Assembly: GCA_913009235.1 (NCBI GenBank)
Contig: CAJVXS010000001.1
Coordinates: 186,001 to 250,000 of the forward strand
Direction: 5' to 3'
Length of the DNA stretch: 64,000 nucleotides
Source: an uncultured Methylophilaceae bacterium
GTDB taxonomy: Bacteria; Pseudomonadota; Gammaproteobacteria; Burkholderiales; Methylophilaceae
In this document: in pieces, positions 38,241-46,935 of the stretch
How positions within the stretch are numbered: the first letter of the stretch is position 1
How the letters are laid out: every line of letters starts with the position of its first letter
Notes under the pieces: generated by a model
Database searches by the model: none
What the model saw: only the letters and a program-made list of their open reading frames with translations
Told to the model about the DNA's origin: nothing
Translations under genes and position numbers: made by a program

Positions 38241-38933
38241 TTAGGGAAAAACACCACAAAGCATTTCCCGTTTTCTGCCAAAGCCGGTGACTTTTTTTAC
38301 GTCATATCCAATGGCTTGCAGATTGCGCCTTACTTGTCCTGCGCTGGTGAATGTAGCAAAAGTGGTGTTGGTTTGCGATAAGCGTGCGACTTCTTGGAAC
38401 AGTGTTTCAGACCACATGTCGTCATTTTTTGAGGGTGTAAAACCATCTAAGAACCATGCGTCAGCTGGAGTTCGCATTTGTGGCAATGTGTCGCTGACAT
38501 CGCCAATCCATAAGTCTAGCTTGATACGACCACCACAACAATTTAGCTCGTTTAGCCCTTTTGATAATTGGGTGTAAGTACTTGTTAACTGTTTAACCAT
38601 TTGGTCGAAGATACGCCAGTGTCGGTTGGCTTTTATAAAATCGTCTAGTGTTAATGGAAAACGTTCAGTCGATATAAATTGTAAGCTTGCATTTTCTGGT
38701 GCGTGAGCTAGAAAATGTTGTGCCGCACAAAAGAAGTTTAGCCCAGTGCCAAAGCCTGTTTCTATAATCGTGAAGGATGCACTTTCTAACTGCTTAAATC
38801 GCTCGGTGAGTTGGCTGTGTTGAATAAACACATAATCAGTCTCGGCTAAACCATTACCGAGTGAGTAATAGACATCGTCAAAATCGAGCGAGCAAGGTTG
38901 TTGGTTGATCCATTTCAGTTTGGAAAATTGCAT
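38241..38933 (-). CDS. mnmD: tRNA (5-methylaminomethyl-2-thiouridine)(34)-methyltransferase MnmD
   Basis: The SAM-dependent methyltransferase that completes mnm5s2U at the wobble base. Family segments are FDDVYYSLGNGLAETDYVF, the SAM loop IIETGFGTGLNFF, ADAWFLDGFTPSKNDDMWS and the ending KVTGFGRKREMLCG. It is 230 residues, so only the MnmD half of the bifunctional MnmC of E. coli is present. The FAD-dependent MnmC half is not in this window. A possible membrane-protein relic follows. Confidence 0.9.
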   Translation of the reverse strand: MQFSKLKWINQQPCSLDFDDVYYSLGNGLAETDYVFIQHSQLTERFKQLESASFTIIETGFGTGLNFFCAAQHFLAHAPENASLQFISTERFPLTLDDFIKANRHWRIFDQMVKQLTSTYTQLSKGLNELNCCGGRIKLDLWIGDVSDTLPQMRTPADAWFLDGFTPSKNDDMWSETLFQEVARLSQTNTTFATFTSAGQVRRNLQAIGYDVKKVTGFGRKREMLCGVFP

Positions 38934-38971
38934 ATTGAGACCGTCTTTTACTCCATATTAAACTAAAGGCT

Positions 38972-39001
38972 TTGAATGACACTTTTTATGCATTGTATAA
39001 T
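38972..39001 (+). promoter_or_regulatory. Promoter of the Gfo/Idh gene
   Basis: TTGAAT (38972-38977), an 18-base spacer and a perfect TATAAT (38996-39001). It lies 36 bases before ATG 39038 and would be inside the gene if the longer in-frame start were used, so it helps decide the start. Confidence 0.65.
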
Positions 39002-39037
39002 GTTTTAATTAATTCAATCATTCACTCGAGGGTAGTC

Positions 39038-40066
39038 ATGAGCGACAAAAAGCTAAAGTGGGGAATCTTAGGTGCGGCACGTGTGAATCAACGGTTATTG
39101 CCAGCGATTATGGAAGCGCCTAATTCACAATTAGTGGCGATTGCGAGCCGTCGCGCTGGCGCAGCAAAAGCAGCCTTAGAAAAATACGCCTCTATACCCA
39201 ATTATGCCAATGTGACTTGTTATGACGACTTGGAAAGTTTGATTATAGATGACAATATTGAGGCTGTTTATTGCCCAATGGCGAATGAAGAGCATGCGGA
39301 ATGGGCGGTTATGGCGATTAATGCGGGTAAGCATGTGTTGATTGAAAAACCAATGACAACCAGTTTGGTTGATATGCTGAAGCTTGAATGCGCAGCGAAA
39401 GAAAATAACGTGACAGTGATGGAAGGCTTTATGTATCGCTTCCACCCTCAACACAATAAGCTCCACGATATGATTAATCAAGGTTTGATTGGCGACGTGC
39501 TTTCAGCGAGGGCTAGCTTTTCTTTTTTGATGAAGCCTGCACGGATGTATCGGATTAATCGCAGCATGGCCGATGGTGGTGGCGCGTTATGGGATATCGG
39601 ACCTTATGCGATTCATGCTTTACGCTGGTGCTTTCAAGAAGGTGGACTGCCCATAAACCCGAAAGAGGTTGTTGCACATGCCAAGCTCAACGCACATGGT
39701 GCGGATGTCGTCACGAGCGGTGTCTTGGACTTTGGGGAAGATGCAAAAGGGCGTGCGCGCTTTGGTCATTTTGATATTAGTTTCGAGCGGAGTCGCAAAG
39801 CGGAGTATGAAATTATTGGCGATAAAGGTTGGATTAAGTGTCACAATGCTTGGGCTTATAGCACGGATGTGCCTGTCATTAGTTGGGAAACCGAAGATGG
39901 TCAAAGCGGTGAAGAAAAGCTACCAATGAGCAATCACTTCAAGTTGGAAATTGAACACTTTAGTGGTTGTGTTTTAAATGATTTGGTGCCGTTACTCTCT
40001 TTTGATGATGCAAAGGGAAATTGCATGGCAACTGAAGCGGTGATTGAGTCTATTGTCGTAGAGTAA
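39038..40066 (+). CDS. Gfo/Idh/MocA family NAD(P)-dependent oxidoreductase
   Basis: A Rossmann-fold dehydrogenase of the glucose-fructose oxidoreductase group. The nucleotide loop is KWGILGAARVNQRLLPAI, and the catalytic-domain signature is HVLIEKPMTTSL; EGFMYRFHPQHNKL is also typical. Length is 342 residues from ATG 39038, which has GAGGG 5 bases upstream. The sugar or cyclitol substrate cannot be inferred. It is a single transcription unit with its own promoter. Confidence 0.88.
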   Translation: MSDKKLKWGILGAARVNQRLLPAIMEAPNSQLVAIASRRAGAAKAALEKYASIPNYANVTCYDDLESLIIDDNIEAVYCPMANEEHAEWAVMAINAGKHVLIEKPMTTSLVDMLKLECAAKENNVTVMEGFMYRFHPQHNKLHDMINQGLIGDVLSARASFSFLMKPARMYRINRSMADGGGALWDIGPYAIHALRWCFQEGGLPINPKEVVAHAKLNAHGADVVTSGVLDFGEDAKGRARFGHFDISFERSRKAEYEIIGDKGWIKCHNAWAYSTDVPVISWETEDGQSGEEKLPMSNHFKLEIEHFSGCVLNDLVPLLSFDDAKGNCMATEAVIESIVVE

Positions 40067-40177
40067 GGCTTAGTGAGGCGGCAACCATATTTGCATAGGT
40101 GATTTATGTGATGCTGGCCGGATTCCGATTTCTTGCATATTTCCTAAGGGGCTCTTGCCCAAAAAGGCAATTTAAGC

Positions 40178-40211
40178 AATAATTACACCTTTGTGAAAAA
40201 GTGTAATTATT
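40178..40211. promoter_or_regulatory. Perfect inverted repeat upstream of tkt
   Basis: Arms AATAATTACAC (40178-40188) and GTGTAATTATT (40201-40211) match over 11 bases around a 12-base loop. It lies about 80 bases before the tkt start. It could be an operator for a regulator or a leader hairpin. No T run follows, so a terminator is unlikely. Confidence 0.5.
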
Positions 40212-40289
40212 TCGCACTTTTTCAGTATTTAAAATTGGCTTCATGCTGTTTATGCAGCCAATAAACAATGATCGATTAGGGAGATATCA

Positions 40290-42272
40290 ATGGCAACACG
40301 TGCAGATCTATGCAATGCCATCCGTGCGCTAAGTATGGACGCAGTTCAAAAAGCAAAATCTGGCCACCCAGGCGCGCCTATGGGCATGGCAGAAATTGCA
40401 GAAGTAGTTTGGAATAACAACATGAAACACAACCCAAACAACGCTGACTGGGCTGATCGTGATCGCTTTGTGTTGTCTAACGGCCATGGTTCTATGTTGA
40501 TCTATTCACTATTGCACCTTACAGGCTATGACTTGCCAATGGAGCAGTTAGCTTCATTTCGTCAGTTGCATTCTAAATGTGCTGGTCACCCAGAATATGG
40601 TTATGCACCAGGTATTGAGACAACGACTGGTCCTTTAGGCCAAGGCATCTCAAACGGTGTCGGTTTTGCGATGGCTGAGAAGTTAATGGCTGACCAATTC
40701 AACAAGCCAGGTCACGACATTGTTGATCACTATACTTATGTGTTCTTAGGTGACGGCTGTATGATGGAAGGTGTATCTCACGAAGCTTGTGCTTTAGCTG
40801 GTACATGGGGTCTTGGTAAGTTAGTTGCATTCTGGGATGACAACGGCATTTCTATCGATGGTCATATCGAAGGATGGTATACAGACGATACAGTTGGTCG
40901 CTTTGAATCATACGGCTGGCATGTTGTTTCAGTAGACGGCCACGATGCTGATGCAATTCAGAACGCAATTAACGAGTCAAAGGCTGTTACAGATAAACCA
41001 TCGTTAATCTGCTGTAAAACAATCATTGGTAAAGGCTCGCCAAATAAATCTGGTTCACACGATTGTCACGGTGCTGCATTAGGTGATGATGAAGTTGCTT
41101 TGGTACGTGAAGAAATTAACTGGCCACATGATCCATTCGTTATCCCTCAAGATGTATATGATGGTTGGAATCAGAAAGATAAAGGTGCTGCTAAAGAAGC
41201 TGCTTGGAACGACAAGTTCGCTGCTTATGCTGCTGCATTCCCAGCTGAAGCTAAAGAGTTCACGCGCCGTATGGCAAGTGAGTTACCAGCTGACTGGAAA
41301 TCAGTAACAGACAAAATTATTGCTGAAACAAATGAAAAAGCTGAAAAAGTGGCAACACGTAAAGCTTCTCAAAATGCAATTACTGCACTGGCGCCAACAT
41401 TGCCTGAATTCTTAGGTGGTTCTGCTGATTTAACTGGTTCAAACCTTACTGCTGCATCTAGCTTCAAACACGTCAGTGGTAAAGAAGCTGGCAACTACAT
41501 CTCATACGGTGTACGTGAGTTCGGTATGGCTGCAATCATGAACGGTGTTGCATTGCACGGTGGTTTCTTACCATACGGCGGGACATTCCACATGTTCTCT
41601 GACTACATGAAGAGCGGTATGCGTATGGCTGCTTTGATGCACCAGCGTGTTGTTTATGTATTAACACATGACTCTATCGGCCAAGGTGAGGATGGTCCTA
41701 CACATCAACCAGTAGAAAACACATCTGGTCTACGTTATATCCCGAATATGGATGTATGGCGCCCATCTGATTCAACAGAAACAACAATTGCTTGGGTTGC
41801 GGCTGCTGAACGTAATGATGGTCCTTCAAGCTTAGTATTAAGTCGTCAAGGCGTTCCTGGTGTGAACCATGATGCCAAAGACTTCGACCTGATACGTAAG
41901 GGTGGTTATGTATTCTCTGATGCTGCTAACGTTGATGTCATCATCATCGCTAATGGTTCGGAGTTAAGCCTGGCTGTTGAGGCGGCTGCAGAATTAACTG
42001 CTACTGGCACGAAAGTACGTGTGGTTTCAATGCCATCAACTAACGTATTTGATCGTCAAGACCAAGCTTATAAAGATAGCGTATTAACACCGGGTGTTAA
42101 ACGTGTTGCTGTTGAAGCTGCGCACCCAGACTTCTGGCGTAAATATGTTGGTTTAGACGGTGCTGTTGTTGGTATCGATACATTTGGTGAATCAGCGCCT
42201 GGCGGCGAAGTGATGAAGCACTTCGGCTTCACAGTTGAGAATGTAGTGAAAACAGTTAAATCAATTCTTTAA
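40290..42272 (+). CDS. tkt: Transketolase
   Basis: A thiamine-diphosphate enzyme that moves two-carbon units between sugar phosphates, in the pentose phosphate and ribulose monophosphate or Calvin pathways. Segments are [32 protein letters not shown], the ThDP motif [12 protein letters not shown], and [17 protein letters not shown] in the pyrimidine domain. Length is 660 residues. A good ribosome site (GGGAG) precedes it. It heads the tkt-gap-pgk run. Confidence 0.96.
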   Translation: MATRADLCNAIRALSMDAVQKAKSGHPGAPMGMAEIAEVVWNNNMKHNPNNADWADRDRFVLSNGHGSMLIYSLLHLTGYDLPMEQLASFRQLHSKCAGHPEYGYAPGIETTTGPLGQGISNGVGFAMAEKLMADQFNKPGHDIVDHYTYVFLGDGCMMEGVSHEACALAGTWGLGKLVAFWDDNGISIDGHIEGWYTDDTVGRFESYGWHVVSVDGHDADAIQNAINESKAVTDKPSLICCKTIIGKGSPNKSGSHDCHGAALGDDEVALVREEINWPHDPFVIPQDVYDGWNQKDKGAAKEAAWNDKFAAYAAAFPAEAKEFTRRMASELPADWKSVTDKIIAETNEKAEKVATRKASQNAITALAPTLPEFLGGSADLTGSNLTAASSFKHVSGKEAGNYISYGVREFGMAAIMNGVALHGGFLPYGGTFHMFSDYMKSGMRMAALMHQRVVYVLTHDSIGQGEDGPTHQPVENTSGLRYIPNMDVWRPSDSTETTIAWVAAAERNDGPSSLVLSRQGVPGVNHDAKDFDLIRKGGYVFSDAANVDVIIIANGSELSLAVEAAAELTATGTKVRVVSMPSTNVFDRQDQAYKDSVLTPGVKRVAVEAAHPDFWRKYVGLDGAVVGIDTFGESAPGGEVMKHFGFTVENVVKTVKSIL

Positions 42273-42297
42273 ATTGCTAAGTAGTTGATATAACTTT

Positions 42298-42330
42298 AAG
42301 AGGGCTCCTGTATGGGGCCTTCTTTTTTGG
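42298..42330 (+). terminator. Terminator after tkt
   Basis: Arms AAGAGGGCTCC and GGGGCCTTCTT with a short loop, followed by TTTTTT. It implies that gap can be transcribed separately. Confidence 0.8.
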
Positions 42331-42372
42331 TAAAATTAATGTAATAAAACACAACAGTGATTAAGAGGGTAT

Positions 42373-43380
42373 ATGGCTATTCGGGTTGGAATTAATGGGT
42401 TTGGTCGAATTGGTCGCATGGCATTGCGTGCGGCTGTTCAAGAAGCTGAGTTTAATGATATTGAAGTGGTTGCGATTAACTGTTCATATGACACGGCTTA
42501 TATGGCTTATATGTTGCAGTACGACTCAGTGCATGGTCGTTTGAATGTGGATGTGAATACCGATAATGATGCATTTGTCGTGAATGGTAAAAGAATCCAG
42601 ATTACAGCAGAACGTGATCCTTCAAAAATTGACTGGTCTGTAGTGAATGTTGATGTAGTCGTTGAATCAACAGGTGTATTCTTAACACAAGAATCTTGTC
42701 AGCCACATATTGATGGGGGTGCGAAAAAAGTGGTGCAGTCAGCCCCGAGTAAAGACCATACACCAATATACGTATACGGTGTTAACCATGAGGAATACAA
42801 GGGTCAAGCCATAGTTTCAGCAGCTTCATGTACGACTAACGCTTTGGCACCACTGGCTAAAGTGCTGCAAGATAACTTTGGCATTAAGCGTGGCTTAATG
42901 ACGACGGTACATGCGGCAACTGCTTCACAACAAACGGTCGATAGCACGTCCAAAAAGGACTGGCGTGGTGGGCGTGGTGTTTTTGAAAACATCATTCCAT
43001 CTAGTACAGGTGCTGCTGAAGCCGTAGGTAAAGTAATTCCAACACTCAATAAAAAATTAACCGGGATGTCGATGCGTATACCATCAGCGAATGTATCGGT
43101 AGTTGATCTAACAGTGGAGCTAGAAAAAGAAACGACTTATGACGCTATTTGTGATGCAATGAAAAAAGCCTCAGAATCAGGCCTGTTAAAAGGAGTGCTT
43201 GGTTATACCAATGAGAAAGTCGTTTCGACAGATTTTAGAGGCTGTCCAGCAGGTGGTGTGTTTGATGCGGATGCCGGCATTATGCTTGATAGCACCTTTG
43301 TGAAGGTGATTGGTTGGTATGATAATGAGTATGGCTATACATGTAATATGATGCGCTTAGTACAGCACGTTTCTAAATAG
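42373..43380 (+). CDS. gap: Glyceraldehyde-3-phosphate dehydrogenase, type I
   Basis: It interconverts glyceraldehyde 3-phosphate and 1,3-bisphosphoglycerate. The NAD loop is [16 protein letters not shown], the catalytic Cys is in [15 protein letters not shown], and the ending is [15 protein letters not shown]. Length is 335 residues. It is 28 bases upstream of pgk, consistent with one operon. Confidence 0.96.
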   Translation: MAIRVGINGFGRIGRMALRAAVQEAEFNDIEVVAINCSYDTAYMAYMLQYDSVHGRLNVDVNTDNDAFVVNGKRIQITAERDPSKIDWSVVNVDVVVESTGVFLTQESCQPHIDGGAKKVVQSAPSKDHTPIYVYGVNHEEYKGQAIVSAASCTTNALAPLAKVLQDNFGIKRGLMTTVHAATASQQTVDSTSKKDWRGGRGVFENIIPSSTGAAEAVGKVIPTLNKKLTGMSMRIPSANVSVVDLTVELEKETTYDAICDAMKKASESGLLKGVLGYTNEKVVSTDFRGCPAGGVFDADAGIMLDSTFVKVIGWYDNEYGYTCNMMRLVQHVSK

Positions 43381-43407
43381 ACTGTCGCGATTCAGACAGG
43401 GAATAGT

Positions 43408-44604
43408 ATGCAATTTATTAAAATGACAGATTTAGATTTGCGCGGTAAACGCGTATTTATTCGTGCTGATTTGAATGTGCCTGTAGCAGGTGCAAAAGTG
43501 ACTTCAGATGCGCGGATTACTGCTTCTATGCCAACCATTGAGTTCGCATTAAAAGCGGGGGCAAAGGTCATGGTGACTTCTCACTTAGGTCGCCCCGAAG
43601 AAGGTGTTTATTCAGAAGAAAATTCATTGCAACCCGTTGCTGATGTGATGTCTGAACAGCTTGGTCAGCCAGTGCGTTTGGTTAAGCATTGGCTGAGTGA
43701 TGATGCGCCTGAAGGTAGTTTGACGACTAAAGATGGTCAATTGGTACTATTAGAAAACTGTCGCTTTAATGTCGGCGAGGAAAAGAACGATGATTCGCTT
43801 GCTAGAAAATATGCCGCATTATGCGATATATTTGTCATGGATGCCTTTGGTACAGCACATCGCGCACAAGCGAGTACACATGGCATTGCAAAGCATGCTC
43901 CAGTTGCTTGTGCTGGTATTTTATTGGCAGATGAGTTGGAAGCATTAACTAAAGCGTTATTAAGCCCTGCGTTGCCGATGGTTGCGATTGTTGGCGGCTC
44001 TAAAGTGTCTACAAAACTCACTGTGTTAGAGAGTCTGTCAGAAAAAGTAGATCAAATGGTCGTTGGCGGCGGGATTGCGAATACCTTTTTAAAAGCAGAT
44101 GGTTTCGAGGTGGGTAATTCATTATGTGAAGATGACTTGGTGCCTACTGCTAAAGTGTTAATGGGAAAGATGAGTGCACGTGGTGCAGCAGTGCCAATCG
44201 CGACCGATGTCGTGTGTGGTAAGAAATTTGACTCTAATGAGCCCGCTGTTATAAAGCAAGCCTCAGAAGTTGAAGTCGATGATATGATTTTTGATATTGG
44301 TCCCGACTCAGCGCAAGAGTTGGCTGATATCATTAAGCAAGCAGGCACCGTGATTTGGAATGGGCCTGTAGGTGTATTTGAATTCGACCAGTTTGGTGAA
44401 GGCACCAAGAAGATTGCAGAAGCGATTGCGGAAACTAATGCATTTACTTTAGCTGGTGGTGGTGACACGATTGCGGCCATTCAAAAGTACGATGTTTTTG
44501 ATCAAATCAGTTACATCTCGACAGCTGGTGGTGCTTTCTTAGAATTCTTAGAAGGCAAAACCTTACCGGCAGTTGAAATACTAGAGCAGCGTGCGAAAAA
44601 TTAA
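43408..44604 (+). CDS. pgk: Phosphoglycerate kinase
   Basis: It transfers phosphate between 1,3-bisphosphoglycerate and ADP. Segments are [39 protein letters not shown], the linker [22 protein letters not shown] and the ATP loop [11 protein letters not shown]. Length is 398 residues. purC begins 1 base after its stop, where related clusters often carry pyk and fba. Confidence 0.96.
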   Translation: MQFIKMTDLDLRGKRVFIRADLNVPVAGAKVTSDARITASMPTIEFALKAGAKVMVTSHLGRPEEGVYSEENSLQPVADVMSEQLGQPVRLVKHWLSDDAPEGSLTTKDGQLVLLENCRFNVGEEKNDDSLARKYAALCDIFVMDAFGTAHRAQASTHGIAKHAPVACAGILLADELEALTKALLSPALPMVAIVGGSKVSTKLTVLESLSEKVDQMVVGGGIANTFLKADGFEVGNSLCEDDLVPTAKVLMGKMSARGAAVPIATDVVCGKKFDSNEPAVIKQASEVEVDDMIFDIGPDSAQELADIIKQAGTVIWNGPVGVFEFDQFGEGTKKIAEAIAETNAFTLAGGGDTIAAIQKYDVFDQISYISTAGGAFLEFLEGKTLPAVEILEQRAKN

Positions 44605-44605
44605 A

Positions 44606-45502
44606 ATGAGTCAGCCATTATTAGAAACCAATATTAAGAGCCTTAAACGCATTCATCAAGGTAAGGTGCGTGATATATATTCGATTGATGATAAAACAAT
44701 GCTACTGGTTAGTAGTGACCGTCTGTCAGCATTTGATGTGATATTACCAACAGGGGTTGAAAATAAAGGTGCGATGTTAACGCAAATGGCTAACTTTTGG
44801 TTTGAAAAGCTCAAGCATATTGTGCCGAACCACTTAACTGGAATAGAGCCAGACTCGGTTGTGAGTGACCCTGCCGAAAAGGCGCAGTTAGGTAGTCGTG
44901 CCGTTGTGGTTAAGAAGCTAACACCATTGCCGATTGAGGCGATTGTGCGTGGCTATATTATCGGCAGCGGTTGGAAAGAATATCAGGTTAAAGGAACCAT
45001 TTGTGATATTCCATTGCCAGCAGGATTGCAGATTGCTGATCAGTTAGCCGCGCCACTGTTTACTCCATCTAGCAAGGCGGATGTAGGCGGGCATGATGAG
45101 AATATTAGTGTTGCTAAAGTAGAGGCGTTGATTGGCAAAGATATGGCAGCACAAGTCGCGAAGGTGGCTATTCAACTGTACACAGAAGCGGCTGAATACG
45201 CATTAACAAAAGGCATTATCATTGCTGACACTAAGTTTGAATTTGGTTTGGATAGGCAGGGTGTTTTACATGTTATGGATGAAGTGCTGACACCAGATTC
45301 ATCAAGATTCTGGCCGTTAGAAAGCTATCAGGCTGGTAGCAACCCCCCTAGTTACGATAAGCAGTTCGTGCGGGATTGGTTGGAAAGTACCGGTTGGGAT
45401 AAAATGCACCCAGCCCCAGTATTGCCAGCGGAAGTTGCTAAAAAGACCAGTGAAAAATATATGGAAGTTTATACAAAGCTGACGGGTAAGGTGCTTAGTT
45501 AA
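44606..45502 (+). CDS. purC: Phosphoribosylaminoimidazole-succinocarboxamide synthase
   Basis: SAICAR synthetase of purine synthesis, in the larger (about 300-residue) type seen in betaproteobacteria and yeast. Segments are HQGKVRDIYSI, VSSDRLSAFDVILPTG, PIEAIVRGYIIGSGWKEY and IADTKFEFGLDRQG, then VLTPDSSRFWP. I use ATG 44606; the in-frame GTG 44591 would overlap pgk. It lies in the carbon cluster without a clear metabolic link, an arrangement also seen in relatives. Confidence 0.94.
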   Translation: MSQPLLETNIKSLKRIHQGKVRDIYSIDDKTMLLVSSDRLSAFDVILPTGVENKGAMLTQMANFWFEKLKHIVPNHLTGIEPDSVVSDPAEKAQLGSRAVVVKKLTPLPIEAIVRGYIIGSGWKEYQVKGTICDIPLPAGLQIADQLAAPLFTPSSKADVGGHDENISVAKVEALIGKDMAAQVAKVAIQLYTEAAEYALTKGIIIADTKFEFGLDRQGVLHVMDEVLTPDSSRFWPLESYQAGSNPPSYDKQFVRDWLESTGWDKMHPAPVLPAEVAKKTSEKYMEVYTKLTGKVLS

Positions 45503-45528
45503 ATCGTGTTTGATCAATTTATAAAGCC

Positions 45529-45771
45529 TTGCAAAACGGATTAATCAAGAGCTTGCACTATATCGGCTTATCGCCAGACATCCTGATACGTCTGGTTAGT
45601 AAAATGTGCTTAGGGCTAGCCATTGGCTATTTGTTGTTACCATTCGATTTAATTCCTGACTTTATTTCGGCACTTGGTCCATTAGATGACTTGGTGATTA
45701 TTCCCTTCCTTGTTTACGCTGTATTGAAAATGACGCCAAATACAGCCATCGAAAGTTGTCGGCCGAAATAA
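45529..45771 (+). CDS. DUF1232 (YkvA-like) membrane protein, start uncertain
   Basis: An 80-residue protein with the DUF1232 core SKMCLGLAIGYLLLPFDLIP and DFISALGPLDDLVI. This core is a short membrane hairpin found in YkvA-like proteins. No ATG or GTG lies in frame upstream of the core; TTG 45529 is the first usable codon, with no ribosome site, and a TGA closes the frame at 45511. The protein may be shortened at its N-terminus by a frameshift. Function unknown. Confidence 0.6.
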   Translation: MQNGLIKSLHYIGLSPDILIRLVSKMCLGLAIGYLLLPFDLIPDFISALGPLDDLVIIPFLVYAVLKMTPNTAIESCRPK

Positions 45772-45846
45772 ATTAATAGTGTTTGTAATGCTTTTGTTGC
45801 AAGCTCTTGCTATAATCCGCACCTTAAAAATATTGGAAGTTATGAC

Positions 45847-46395
45847 ATGTCATTGAATTTAGTCCCTTCAGGTAAAGATTTACCTAACGATTTTAATGTG
45901 ATCATTGAAATCCCAGCGAATGGTGACCCAGTTAAATATGAGGTTGATAAAGATAGCGGTTCTCTATTTGTGGACCGATTTATGGGTACCTCTATGCAAT
46001 ACCCATGTAACTATGGCTATATCCCGCACACATTAGGTGGTGATGGTGACCCTGTTGATATTTTAGTGGTGACACCCGTGCCATTGTTGCCAGGTGTGGT
46101 TGTCCGTTGTCGTGCGCTAGGCATGCTCAATATGGAAGATGAAGCCGGTGATGATGCAAAAGTGTTAGCTGTGCCAGTTGAAAAAGTATGTCCTTTATAT
46201 GCTTTTCAAAAGACGTATAAAGATGTTTCGCCTTGGCGTTTAAATATGATCTCTCACTTCTTTGAACATTACAAAGATTTGGATAAAGATAAGTGGGTTA
46301 AGATTTTAGGTTGGGAAGATATTAGTGCTGCACATAAAGAAATTATGGATGGTGTAGGTCGTTATAATTCTGCAAAAGTTAAGCCAGCATTCTAA
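45847..46395 (+). CDS. ppa: Inorganic pyrophosphatase (family I, soluble)
   Basis: It hydrolyses pyrophosphate and so drives biosynthetic reactions. Segments are NVIIEIPANGDPVKYEVD, VDRFMGTSMQYPCNYGYIP and the metal site GDGDPVDILVVTP, plus DEAGDDAKVLAVP. Length is 182 residues. A strong terminator follows. A membrane pyrophosphatase is encoded about 0.5 kb downstream on the other strand. Confidence 0.95.
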   Translation: MSLNLVPSGKDLPNDFNVIIEIPANGDPVKYEVDKDSGSLFVDRFMGTSMQYPCNYGYIPHTLGGDGDPVDILVVTPVPLLPGVVVRCRALGMLNMEDEAGDDAKVLAVPVEKVCPLYAFQKTYKDVSPWRLNMISHFFEHYKDLDKDKWVKILGWEDISAAHKEIMDGVGRYNSAKVKPAF

Positions 46396-46410
46396 GTCGT
46401 ATTAAGAATG

Positions 46411-46440
46411 AAAAAAGCGTGGTTACCCACGCTTTTTTAT
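46411..46440 (+). terminator. Terminator after ppa
   Basis: Stem GCGTGG/CCACGC with a tiny loop, flanked by A and T runs of six, 15 bases past the ppa stop. Confidence 0.88.
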
Positions 46441-46471
46441 TGCCTATTGATTGTTTAGTTTTATCCAGCCA

Positions 46472-46645
46472 TCACGCTAAATAATTGCCTATTATTGTTG
46501 TGGCTGCCACGCCGATGGCAAGGCTGGCGGTGGAAGCAATGCCACCGATATGTAAAAACACAAGTAGCAGGGTTGGATTAACAAAGGTTTCGTGTGTTTC
46601 TTCCCAAAATCCATCGCCTGTTTCATTCCTGTGTGTTAGCGGCCT
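46472..46645 (-). pseudogene. Cytochrome b561-like protein, C-terminal remnant
   Basis: On the minus strand a frame ending in TGA reads GDGFWEETHE and then TLLLVFLHIGG. This matches the end of cytochrome b561-like (cytochrome b/b6 domain) proteins, usually DxFxEELHExLANxTLLLVxLHxxGV. The rest of the gene, with the haem histidines of the earlier helices, is absent. The terminal residues after the helix have drifted. It lies in the decayed gap between ppa and hppA. Confidence 0.6.
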
Positions 46646-46676
46646 GTTAAGACAGGGGCTTAAACAATTCTAATGG

Positions 46677-46881
46677 GTGGCAAATGACGAAGCTGAAATA
46701 CAGGTTGGCATGTTAATGCTCAAAGGTTTGAGTCATCAAGATAGTGCAGACGTAAGAGCAATTAGTGAGCGTACTATTCGAGCACAAGCGCGGGCTGTTT
46801 ATCGCAAGTCTAGGTTGTTTGGGCGATCGGAACTTATGGTTTTTTATAGAAGACCTGTTGCCACCGCATGAAGGTGTCTAA
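46677..46881 (+). pseudogene. LuxR-type regulator, C-terminal HTH remnant with frameshift
   Basis: From GTG 46677 the frame reads LKGLSHQD, then SERTIRAQARAVYRK and GRSEL, the DNA-binding end of a LuxR-family regulator. The sensor half is missing, and a TAA lies two codons upstream. After GRSEL the frame is lost in a run of six T (46843-46848). If one T is removed it continues IEDLLPPHEGV and stops at 46881, the usual family ending. So it is both truncated and frameshifted. Confidence 0.7.
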
Positions 46882-46887
46882 TATGAC

Positions 46888-46915
46888 AAAAAACCAGCGA
46901 CATGCGCTGGTTTTA
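46888..46915 (-). terminator. Terminator after hppA
   Basis: Arms AAACCAGCG and CGCTGGTTT around a 5-base loop with flanking A and T runs, about 22 bases past the hppA stop on the minus strand. Confidence 0.8.
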
Positions 46916-46935
46916 GGGTTAAGCTAAAGGTTGAT

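Noticed and set aside
46485-46673. 62-residue plus-strand frame in the ppa-hppA gap
   Set aside because: It is the antisense of the cytochrome b561-like fragment and has no ribosome site or family motif.
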